NCBI GenBank assembly: GCA_964590495.1
Contig: CAZPWQ010000028.1
Coordinates: 1 to 32,022, forward strand
Length of the DNA stretch: 32,022 nt
Origin: CAZPWQ01 sp964590495
GTDB lineage: Bacteria > Bacteroidota > Rhodothermia > Balneolales > Balneolaceae
Direction: 5' to 3'
Numbering within the stretch: the stretch's first letter is position 1; each line of letters opens with the position of its first letter. Below are positions 16,473-23,938 of the stretch, one piece after another. The translations under genes and the position numbers were made by a program. The notes below the pieces were generated by a model that searched no databases, was not told the DNA's origin, and was given only the letters and a program-made list of their open reading frames with translations.

Positions 16473-16528
16473 ATGCTAAACGCTGGAAGTGTTGCTTCTT
16501 GCTTTTTACTTATCGTTTGATTATTCCA

Positions 16529-16605
16529 TTCGACCGACTTAGCCGAAGGCATCTTCCCCCAAGGATAACTTCATGGCCAGGGAACAAACCCATAATCCGG
16601 TCGAA
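16529..16605. repeat. inner inverted repeat between the heptamer arrays
   Basis: TTCGACCG (16529-16536) and CGGTCGAA (16598-16605) are exact reverse complements. They lie inside the span bounded by the two heptamer arrays, giving nested inverted symmetry, although the spacing on the two sides is unequal (about 56 and 15 nt). Confidence 0.5.
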
Positions 16606-16620
16606 GCACTGTCCCTGCTT

Positions 16621-16651
16621 CACGTATTACGCATTACGCATCACGTATTAC
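16621..16651 (-). repeat. tandem CGTAATN heptamer array, right (inverted)
   Basis: On the minus strand successive heptamers read GTAATA, CGTGATG, CGTAATG, CGTAATA, CGTG. The array contains the tsaD stop codon (16634-16636) and encodes the last few residues, VIRDA. It is the inverted counterpart of 16424-16472. Confidence 0.75.
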
Positions 16652-17644
16652 AGATTTAAAATTGGCGTAAGGCTTCAGATTCATATCGGCGTACATATTT
16701 CGTTTCGCCATCATATAACCCGTTACAGCTATCATCGCGGCATTATCGGTACAGTAGCTCAATTTCGGAATGTACAGCGAGCAACCTGTTTCTTCAGCTA
16801 GCGTTTTGGCTTTTTTGCGCAGCATCGAATTTGCGGAAACTCCACCCGCCAGCAGTATGGTATCAACATCCGTATATTCAACCGCATTTTTAAGCTTTTT
16901 TATCAACACCTCTGTGATTGCCTCTGAAACACTGGCGCAAATGTCGTTTATGTGGCGCTCGAGAAACTCCTCCCGGTTTTCCTGATCCTCCAAATAATAC
17001 ATCACAGATGTTTTGAGCCCTGAAAAACTAAATTCAAACTTTTCCTGTAGTAATCCCTGCGGAAAATCATGAAACCCGGGATCTCCACTCTGTGCCAGCC
17101 GGTCAATAACGGGTCCGGCAGGGTACGGAAGCCCCATAATCTTTCCGATTTTATCAAACGCTTCACCGGCCGCATCATCCCTGGTTTCTCCCAATATCTC
17201 ATGATCGAAAACATCTTTTACCAGTACCAGCTGTGTATGTCCTCCGGAAACCGTCAAAGCAACAAATGGATAGCCGGGACGGTGTTCGATAAAGTTGGCA
17301 TAGATATGCGCATCCATATGGTTTACACCGATCAGAGGAATATCCCGGGAAAGAGAGAGTCCTTTTGAAAAGCACAAGCCTACCAACAGCGACCCCAGAA
17401 GTCCGGGCCCCTGTGTTACGGCAACAGCATCAATATCCTTCAGTCCGGCTCCGGCTTCATCCAGTGCCTGCTGTACGGTCGCCCAGATTGTCTTGTGATG
17501 GGCTCGCGAGGCGAGTTCGGGCACTACCCCTCCGTACTGTCCGTGAACAGATTGAGAGGCGATTGTATTTGATTTCAGCCCCTCCTCACTGTAAACAGCT
17601 GCAGCTGTTTCGTCACATGAGGATTCTATTCCAAGGATAATCAT
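16634..17644 (-). CDS. tsaD: tRNA N6-adenosine threonylcarbamoyltransferase
   Basis: TsaD transfers threonylcarbamoyl to A37 of ANN-decoding tRNAs, working with TsaB, TsaC and TsaE. The 336 residues fit the family. Motifs are GIESSCDETAAAV (5-17), GQYGGVVPELASRAHH, the metal-binding NHMDAH with His109 and His113, SGGHTQLV (133-140), the DDAAGEAFDK loop and GGVSANSMLR and YCTDNAAMIA near the C-terminus. It begins 6 nt after the nadA stop, so it is the last gene of the nadB-nadC-nadA-tsaD unit. The stop codon and final residues come from the heptamer array shared with the convergent rnhA. Confidence 0.97.
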   Translation of the reverse strand: MIILGIESSCDETAAAVYSEEGLKSNTIASQSVHGQYGGVVPELASRAHHKTIWATVQQALDEAGAGLKDIDAVAVTQGPGLLGSLLVGLCFSKGLSLSRDIPLIGVNHMDAHIYANFIEHRPGYPFVALTVSGGHTQLVLVKDVFDHEILGETRDDAAGEAFDKIGKIMGLPYPAGPVIDRLAQSGDPGFHDFPQGLLQEKFEFSFSGLKTSVMYYLEDQENREEFLERHINDICASVSEAITEVLIKKLKNAVEYTDVDTILLAGGVSANSMLRKKAKTLAEETGCSLYIPKLSYCTDNAAMIAVTGYMMAKRNMYADMNLKPYANFKSVIRDA

Positions 17645-17650
17645 GAATTA

Positions 17651-18592
17651 TCATGCAATGCTTAACATCCGGTTAATAGGAAGCAATGCCTTTTCAGCCA
17701 GATCTTCCGGCACTTTAACTTCAAAGCGGTCAAATTTTAAAGAATCATATAACTTGTCGAGCGTAATCATCTTCATATATTCACAGACCGCATTTTCATT
17801 GGCCGCATGGAACTGCTTACCGGGATTTTCCTTGCGCATACGATGCAAAATTCCTGTTTCTGTAGCCACAACAAACTCTTTTGCCTCGGATTCGCTGGCA
17901 CGATTAAGCATTCCGCTGGTCGAATGAATATGACCGTCCTCGCAATCAAAGTACATCGCCGACTTCATCATGCAGGAAGTTGAGCATCCGCATTCGGGAT
18001 GGATCAAAACCTCAGCATCAGGATATTCTTTCTGCTTTTCATTCAGGTTCAGTTCTCCGATTTTTTCGTGTACGTGACATGCTCCCTGCCAGATGTTCAA
18101 TTCTCTTCCGGTAACCATTTCCACATAAGCACCGAGAAACTTGTCCGGCAGAAACAGTATTTCCTTGTCTTCTGGAATCGATTTAACCACATCAACAGCA
18201 TTTGAGGAAGTGCAGCAATAATCACACTCCGCCTTAACGGCTGCTGTTGTATTAATATAAGTGACAACTATGGCATCGGGGTGCTGCGCCTTCCATTCGC
18301 GAAGCTGTTCGGCTGTAATGCTGTCTGCCAGAGAGCATCCGGCACCAAGATCCGGTATAAGCACCGTTTTATCCGGAGATATAATAGAAGCCGTCTCCGC
18401 CATAAAGTGAACGCCGCAAAATACGATAATGTCCGCATCTGTTTCAGCTGCTTTGTGTGAGAGCCCGAGCGAATCGCCTACGTAATCGGCGATATCCTGT
18501 ACGTCGGGAACCTGGTAATTATGAGCCAGGATAACCGCATTTTTCTTTTCTTTAAGTTCGTTTATCTCTGCTGTTAACTGCTCGTTATTCAT
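17651..18592 (-). CDS. nadA: quinolinate synthase
   Basis: NadA condenses iminoaspartate with dihydroxyacetone phosphate to give quinolinate, using a [4Fe-4S] cluster. The 313-residue protein carries AHNYQ (23-27) and the family cluster ligands in their expected contexts: Cys86 in DLGAGCSLAD, Cys201 in IHPECGC and Cys270 in NENAVCEYMK. Further substrate-site signatures are GDSLGLS and ATETGILH. Several additional cysteines (CDYCC at 123-127, and CSTSC after Cys201) are often seen in this family. It is between nadC (40 nt upstream) and tsaD (6 nt downstream). Confidence 0.97.
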   Translation of the reverse strand: MNNEQLTAEINELKEKKNAVILAHNYQVPDVQDIADYVGDSLGLSHKAAETDADIIVFCGVHFMAETASIISPDKTVLIPDLGAGCSLADSITAEQLREWKAQHPDAIVVTYINTTAAVKAECDYCCTSSNAVDVVKSIPEDKEILFLPDKFLGAYVEMVTGRELNIWQGACHVHEKIGELNLNEKQKEYPDAEVLIHPECGCSTSCMMKSAMYFDCEDGHIHSTSGMLNRASESEAKEFVVATETGILHRMRKENPGKQFHAANENAVCEYMKMITLDKLYDSLKFDRFEVKVPEDLAEKALLPINRMLSIA

Positions 18593-18632
18593 TGTTATGA
18601 AATTTTCCTTGAACTTTTGATTTTTCCTGAAT

Positions 18633-19487
18633 TTAATTTGATATAATAATCTGACTTATATCAAAAGCTTTTACTGAGTGAGTCAGCGCCCCGACTGAAA
18701 TAAAATCCACACCGGCCTCCGCGACTGTGCGGATATTCTCCAGCGTGATGTTGCCGGATGCTTCGGTTAATGCTTTATCATTAACAACTTCCACAGCCCG
18801 GCTCATCAGCGACGGATCCATATTATCCAGCATGATTATGTCAGCATCGGCAGCCAATGCCTCTTTTACTTCTTCAAGATTTTTAGTTTCTACTTCTATT
18901 TTTAAAGCCGGTTGTGCCTGTCGTACCCGCTCCACGGCATTGGCAATACTTCCGGCGGAAATTATGTGATTGTCTTTGATCATTGCCAGATCATAAAGGC
19001 CCATACGGTGATTTTCTCCGCCTCCCATTTTTACAGCGTATTTATCCAAAAGACGGAGGCCAGGTACTGTCTTCCTGGTATCCAGGATATGGGCTCCAAA
19101 ATCCTCCAGCAGCGTTACATATCTATTTGTTTCCGTAGCGATGCCTGACATTCTCTGCACAAAATTTAATGCCGTTCGTTCTGCTGTCAAAAGAGCCCGG
19201 GTTTTCCCTTTCATTTTTACAATAACATCCCCATCTGCTATTTTATTGCCATCAGAGAATTTTGCTTCCCAGGACAACTCTATATCTAGTCTTTTGAACA
19301 CCGCTTCTGCCAGTTCCAGCCCTGCTATGATCCCGTTATCTTTGGCTTTCCATTCAGCCCGGCCTTCTGTTATGCTGTCGATAATAGCATTTGTAGTTAC
19401 ATCACCGGTTTGGATATCCTCTTCCAATGCCCTGGTAATTAATTCGTCAACGCCTTTATCTGCCAATATTTTATCAGATTCAATCAT
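18633..19487 (-). CDS. nadC: nicotinate-nucleotide diphosphorylase (carboxylating)
   Basis: NadC makes nicotinate mononucleotide from quinolinate and PRPP. The chosen ATG (MIESDKILADKGVDEL) gives 284 residues and leaves 7 nt after the nadB stop; an alternative start 12 codons upstream would overlap nadB by 29 nt. Motifs are EEDIQTGDVTTNAI near the start, TALNFVQRMSGIAT, the basic RKTVPGLRLLDKYAV followed by GGGENHRMGLYDLAMIKDNH, EVETKNLEEV, IMLDNM, and the closing DFISVGALTHSV. The Arg, Lys and His residues of the central motif bind quinolinate and PRPP in known structures. Confidence 0.96.
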   Translation of the reverse strand: MIESDKILADKGVDELITRALEEDIQTGDVTTNAIIDSITEGRAEWKAKDNGIIAGLELAEAVFKRLDIELSWEAKFSDGNKIADGDVIVKMKGKTRALLTAERTALNFVQRMSGIATETNRYVTLLEDFGAHILDTRKTVPGLRLLDKYAVKMGGGENHRMGLYDLAMIKDNHIISAGSIANAVERVRQAQPALKIEVETKNLEEVKEALAADADIIMLDNMDPSLMSRAVEVVNDKALTEASGNITLENIRTVAEAGVDFISVGALTHSVKAFDISQIIISN

Positions 19488-19494
19488 ATCCAAA

Positions 19495-21081
19495 CTATGA
19501 TACAGCAACCGGCCGGTTTTCATTCATAAAAGAAGTACGATCATTTTGTACATCCGGTTCAGGAAAGTCGCTTCGCATATGAACTCCGCGACTCTCTTCA
19601 CGTTGCATAGCAGAATTTATGATAAGTTCGGCTATAACCAACATTCCCCGGCAACGGAGAGCAAAATATTCGTTTTGACTATCAGATACATTTTTTCGCA
19701 AAGTCATTATTTCTTTTAAAGCCTTATTCAACCCTTTTTTATTACGCTGAATTCCGACATGCCGGCTTAATATTTCCGAAACCTCTCCCTGAAGCTGAAC
19801 AAATGCAGCTTTCCCATCCCATTTTATACTAAACCTATTGGAGGGTCCGCCTGGAATAAGCGACTCCCTATTCATCGCCGCGTGACCAACGGCCCTCTTG
19901 CTAAAAACCAAACATTCAAGCAGTGAGTTGCTGGCCAGCCGGTTGGCACCGTGAACCCCTGTGGCAGCTACTTCTCCACAGGCATACAATCCGCTGAGCG
20001 ATGTCTGTGCATCAAGGTCCGTGGCAACGCCTCCGATACAATAGTGAGCAGCCGGAGCGATGGGAATAAGATCAGTATTTATATCAATACCCTGTTCTTC
20101 AATTCGATGTATCAGGCCGGGGAAAAGATCCCGCAGATTTTTAGAATCAAGATGACGCAGATCCAGGTATACAAAATCAGCATCCTGCTGTTGGATCTGT
20201 TCGAAAATTGCCTGTGATACGGTGTCACGCGGTGCCAATTCCTGTTGAGGATGATCCTTCAAAAAACGTTCGCCTTTTTCATTGTACAGGCGGGCACCTT
20301 CACCTCTTATCGCTTCACTGATTAAAAATGTAGAACCGTCTTCGTTATAAAAAGCCGTCGGATGAAACTGAATCATTTCGAGATCCTGTAACACAGCACC
20401 GGCATTATATCCCAGCCAGAGACCGTCGCCGGTCGATGTATGGGGATTGGTACTCCGCTGATACAGTCCCGAATAACCTCCGGTTGCCAATATCGTGACC
20501 GGACTTCGTATCGACAACAGCCGGTCTTCTTTATAAAGATAAGCATCGGCTCCAAAACATCTGCCACCATCAGTACCAAGCTCATAGGCAAAAGCATGTT
20601 CGATAATCCGGATATTGGGTTCAGAAACAACCCGTTGTGCGAGAAATTCGACCAGCACTTTCCCCGTTGCCGCACCATTAGCATGAAGTACGCGACGGTG
20701 CGAGTGTCCACCTTCCAGACCAAGTTGGAGGCTGCCATTTTTACAGTCAAAGGACATACCCTGGTCAATCAATTCCTTCACAAGCTGTGCTCCTTCCTCC
20801 ACAAGAATATCCACCGCTTCTGAATTGCATAAACCGCGGCCGGCGTCAAGGGTATCCTGCCGGTGACTTTGATAACTGTCCTCGGTATTCAACACCGCCG
20901 CAATCCCCCCCTGTGCCCAGTAACTGCTGCTGATTTCAAGGCTGGATTTCGTAATTAATGTTACTTCACCAAATTGCTTCGCGTATAAAGCAGCATTAAG
21001 GCCGGCGGCACCGCTGCCAATAATAAGAAAATCGGTTGTTAAAGTGTTACTGTTCACCACTTCATGTTTTCTGAATTTCAC
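19495..21081 (-). CDS. nadB: L-aspartate oxidase
   Basis: NadB oxidises L-aspartate to iminoaspartate with FAD. The 528 residues hold the N-terminal FAD motif IIGSGAAGLNAALYA (20-34), SSSYWAQGGIAAV, the succinate-dehydrogenase-like substrate segment EMIQFHPTAFY, EAIRGEGA, and the C-terminal CGEVAATGVHGANRLASNSL. The assigned start is GTG; other GTG codons at positions 8 and 9 would give a shorter lead before the FAD motif, so the exact start is unsure. It heads the nadB-nadC-nadA-tsaD operon. No NadR, NiaR or riboswitch-like site was recognised in the 63-nt upstream spacer. Confidence 0.97.
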   Translation of the reverse strand: MKFRKHEVVNSNTLTTDFLIIGSGAAGLNAALYAKQFGEVTLITKSSLEISSSYWAQGGIAAVLNTEDSYQSHRQDTLDAGRGLCNSEAVDILVEEGAQLVKELIDQGMSFDCKNGSLQLGLEGGHSHRRVLHANGAATGKVLVEFLAQRVVSEPNIRIIEHAFAYELGTDGGRCFGADAYLYKEDRLLSIRSPVTILATGGYSGLYQRSTNPHTSTGDGLWLGYNAGAVLQDLEMIQFHPTAFYNEDGSTFLISEAIRGEGARLYNEKGERFLKDHPQQELAPRDTVSQAIFEQIQQQDADFVYLDLRHLDSKNLRDLFPGLIHRIEEQGIDINTDLIPIAPAAHYCIGGVATDLDAQTSLSGLYACGEVAATGVHGANRLASNSLLECLVFSKRAVGHAAMNRESLIPGGPSNRFSIKWDGKAAFVQLQGEVSEILSRHVGIQRNKKGLNKALKEIMTLRKNVSDSQNEYFALRCRGMLVIAELIINSAMQREESRGVHMRSDFPEPDVQNDRTSFMNENRPVAVS

Positions 21082-21144
21082 TCAAATATAAGGGTTTAAC
21101 ATCAGCACACCTAACCCCGATTTCTCACAAATTTCATTTCATCT

Positions 21145-22497
21145 CTAAAATGTGGGTAAAATCATCCCACCTAAAACCGCAAAGGTTAGTACGATCAATG
21201 AAATTATAAATTCTCCAACTGTGTAAACTTTTAATCCGCCTGTTACTGAAAAACCACTGAGTTCTACTGTTACCCAAAATCCGCTATCATTAATATGTCC
21301 GATACTCATACCTCCTGATAAGGCGGCTAGTGCGATCCATAATGGATGGAGTCCTACAGAGACAGCCAAACTTGCACCTGCCATAATGTTCAGGGTGGTG
21401 ATTGATGCAACGGTACCCGACCCTTGAGAAATACGGAATATTAAAGCTATACCATAGGTAATCAGTATGGCCCAAAGAGCTGAATTAGAAAAACTGCTTA
21501 TACCATCAGCAAGTATTACACCAATATCAGTACTCTCTATGACTGCTCCAAAAGCTCCTCCAGCTCCTGTGATAAGTAACACCAGGCCTGCCGAACCCAT
21601 CGCCTTTTGAACGGATTCAGTCATTTCTTTATCTTTCATACAGCGCGCCACAATTATATATGCCAGTATAGCCCCAACAAGCATGGCGATCACCTTATGG
21701 CTTAAAAGCTGAATAATCCCAGGGACCTGGTCGGTAAACATTTGGTACACGGTACCACTTAGGATCAGTAATATTGGTGTAATAATAGGGGCAATGGCCA
21801 TTGCAGCTCCAGGGGCATTCGGGGGATATTCCTCGGTAACTTCCAAAGGTTCTTTCATCTGATCTTTCTCTTCATTCCAAAATCCAAGATCGAAGAAATA
21901 AAAAAGGATCCTTATTGCAAGAAAAACCGCAAAAATACCAACCAATAGCCCTGCAATTATCATGATGCCGAGATCGAATTCGAGAATATCCGCAGCAGCT
22001 AGTGGATTAGGTGTGGGAGGAACGAGAGTATGAGCCGCCGCTGCACCAATAACGATAGCAACTATAGCATAGGGTAACGGCTTCTCGATCTCTTTGACAA
22101 GGGCAAGTGCCAATGGAACCAAAATGACGAATGTTACATCGAAAAAAACTGGTATAGAAAATAAAAATGCGGTCAAGCCAATCCCATAAAATACCAGTTC
22201 GCCCGGGAACATATCTACCATTTTCAGAGCTATCGACCTGGCACCACCGCTATCATATATTAACTGGCCAATAATTACGCCGAATCCGATGGACAAACCA
22301 ACGGCTGCCATAAGATCTCCAAAACCTTCCGTTATCTGATTAACAGTTTCGATTAGACCCAGTCCGGAAGCCAATCCCATATAAATACTTCCACAAATAA
22401 GGGCAACAACCGGGCTCCACCGAAATACAATGATTGCCACCAGGATAATAGCAACAGCTATTATGAGATTGGTAATTAAAAGTGGAGGAGATATCAT
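21145..22497 (-). CDS. GntP-family organic/sugar-acid:H+ symporter
   Basis: This 450-residue integral membrane protein has about 12 hydrophobic segments and a single long hydrophilic loop (about residues 208-232, WNEEKDQMKEPLEV). It carries GntP-family signatures: HTLVPPTPNPLAAADI at about 156-171, FSIPVFFDVTFVILVPLALAL, RISQGSGTVASI and GHINDSGFWVT. The family imports gluconate, idonate, fructuronate, glycerate or D-serine with protons; the sequence does not fix the substrate. It lies 76 nt downstream of the KARI-like gene on the same strand, so the two probably form one transcript. No kinase or dehydratase for sugar acids is nearby. Confidence 0.9.
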   Translation of the reverse strand: MISPPLLITNLIIAVAIILVAIIVFRWSPVVALICGSIYMGLASGLGLIETVNQITEGFGDLMAAVGLSIGFGVIIGQLIYDSGGARSIALKMVDMFPGELVFYGIGLTAFLFSIPVFFDVTFVILVPLALALVKEIEKPLPYAIVAIVIGAAAAHTLVPPTPNPLAAADILEFDLGIMIIAGLLVGIFAVFLAIRILFYFFDLGFWNEEKDQMKEPLEVTEEYPPNAPGAAMAIAPIITPILLILSGTVYQMFTDQVPGIIQLLSHKVIAMLVGAILAYIIVARCMKDKEMTESVQKAMGSAGLVLLITGAGGAFGAVIESTDIGVILADGISSFSNSALWAILITYGIALIFRISQGSGTVASITTLNIMAGASLAVSVGLHPLWIALAALSGGMSIGHINDSGFWVTVELSGFSVTGGLKVYTVGEFIISLIVLTFAVLGGMILPTF

Positions 22498-22573
22498 AAA
22501 GAAATTATCCAGTTGCGATATGAATATGCCATTTAATTCACTTACAAGGACAAGCTGAGTAACAATGCACGTA

Positions 22574-23551
22574 TCATTTGTTTTTAATCTTCTCTTCCAT
22601 TTTGGTTATAGCCGAATCATATGCCTGATCCAGAAGTCTTTTTAATTCTGGCAAACCTTCCTCCTGTTCTTTTTTCCATTCACTAGCAAATTTTCCATTT
22701 TCTATATACGTATAAGCCTCTTCGAGAGTGTTTCGAATAAAGGATTTATTTAGCGATTCTATGCGTGATAATTGACCATATTGACTTGTATGAGAATGAT
22801 AGGGGAATTGTTTGAAGAGCCCGTCTTCAGCCATCTTTTCAAACATATAGGCAGGCTCTTTTGACATATACAACTCAACTAACGAAGCTTCAGGTGGAAG
22901 GCCTTTTTCCACTTCAAAATGAAATGATTCAACCAATATTGATATTATCATCGGCCAGATGGCCTGCTCTGCGATAAGGTCGAGCATAGTCTCGTCTTTA
23001 AACGTTACTACAATAGATCCCATTTTTGTAGCTCCCATTGCTTTTGCAAGAGCAAGTGCAGTTTGCAAAGCCTTTCCTGTAGCATCCTTTTCTACTGCTA
23101 AAAATGCCGGATAACCTTCTCCATTCAGATAATTATGGCGAACACCATCTCCAAGCATACGGGGGGCAACCATGATAGTATCAACTTTGTCGGGGGGTAC
23201 GATATGATTAAACGTAATATTGTAGCCTGATGCAAAATTCAAAACATTACCGGGTTCGAGATGAGGTTCTATCTCTTCGCGGTAAACCTGGGGCATGATC
23301 TCGTCGGGAATTAATAAAAATAGTATATCAGATGCGATAGCAACTTCAGGTATATCATCCACTTTGAATTTATCTTTTTGAGCCTGTGTAAAAGTTTCAT
23401 CTCTGGCCGTTCCTATAACAATATTTGATATACCAGAATCCCGTATATTTAATGCTTGAGCCCTTCCTTGATTGCCATACCCAATTATACCGATACTCTT
23501 CTCATCCAAAACAGATATATCCGCATCTTCGTCATAATATACTTTTGCCAT
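22574..23551 (-). CDS. divergent ketol-acid reductoisomerase-like oxidoreductase
   Basis: The 325-residue protein aligns over its full length with class I KARI (IlvC): MAKVYYDEDADISVL start, Rossmann GYGNQGRAQALN (24-35), a knotted helical C-domain. An ATG at 23551 is chosen over an adjacent TTG. Judged by eye, three of the usual active-site residues are changed: the catalytic His of the AHGFNI motif is Ser108 (ASGYNI), the Lys of APKCPG is Arg131 (APRMLG), and the second Glu of the YFECLHEL-type helix is Ser230. The metal-binding Glu187, Asp191 and Glu195 (FKDETMLDLIAEQ) and Glu226 are kept. The cofactor loop contains Asp51-Glu52, which would suit NADH more than NADPH (inference). It is probably not a normal IlvC; the substrate is unknown. 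Confidence 0.8.
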   Translation of the reverse strand: MAKVYYDEDADISVLDEKSIGIIGYGNQGRAQALNIRDSGISNIVIGTARDETFTQAQKDKFKVDDIPEVAIASDILFLLIPDEIMPQVYREEIEPHLEPGNVLNFASGYNITFNHIVPPDKVDTIMVAPRMLGDGVRHNYLNGEGYPAFLAVEKDATGKALQTALALAKAMGATKMGSIVVTFKDETMLDLIAEQAIWPMIISILVESFHFEVEKGLPPEASLVELYMSKEPAYMFEKMAEDGLFKQFPYHSHTSQYGQLSRIESLNKSFIRNTLEEAYTYIENGKFASEWKKEQEEGLPELKRLLDQAYDSAITKMEEKIKNK

Positions 23552-23554
23552 CAA

Positions 23555-23938
23555 ATTATAATTTAAAGCTTAAAATTGAAGTGTGATCCTGAGGCGTAAC
23601 ACTATTACTACTATAAGAGATCTATATTCTCCAAACTGTATTCGAAGGATTATGAAAGTCCAAGTTTTTCTTAGTGCATTAAATTATAAGGAACCTAAGA
23701 GTCTCGCGACTTACCAAAATTTGAGTTTTGTTCTACCTATTATATTAGTTTGGATTACTTTTAGCAATTTAAGATTAAAAAATCACACTCTAGATATGGG
23801 AGGCTTAGCCTGCATTTCTCACCAAGAAATTTGGCTGGATGCAATATTAGCTACTATGCTTTTGAGAGGCACAGCTATAAAAAAAGCCCCCCGTCTTTTG
23901 ACAGGGGGCTTACATTATTACGGTTTAAGTCTGCTGTT
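23555..23938. other. 384-nt spacer upstream of KARI-like gene
   Basis: No credible gene is seen. A plus-strand open frame from 23583 runs through the dnaK terminator into dnaK antisense and is judged spurious. The stretch contains the minus-strand dnaK terminator at 23878-23911 and presumably the promoter of the KARI-like/gntP unit. An AT-rich near-palindrome (AATTTAAAGCTTAAAATT, 23560-23577) lies just upstream of the KARI-like start. Confidence 0.5.
23878..23911 (-). terminator. intrinsic terminator of dnaK
   Basis: On the minus strand AAGCCCCC (23911-23904) pairs with GGGGGCTT (23891-23884), with an inner GTC/GAC stem around AAAA, followed by a run of T (complement of A 23879-23885). It starts 27 nt after the dnaK stop codon. 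Confidence 0.9.

Noticed and set aside
16352..16801. Open frames with YALRITYYALR-type peptides across the rnhA/tsaD spacer
   Set aside because: These peptides are translations of the CGTAATN repeats, a frequent artefact of such arrays, and they overlap firm genes.
21082..21144. Hairpin between gntP and nadB as a terminator
   Set aside because: Only about 5 bp (GGGTT/AACCC) pair, over a long loop, without a proper T-tract.
23560..23577. AATTTAAAGCTTAAAATT near-palindrome upstream of the KARI-like gene as an operator
   Set aside because: It has two mismatches to perfect symmetry and is almost entirely A and T in an AT-rich spacer, so chance is the simpler reading.
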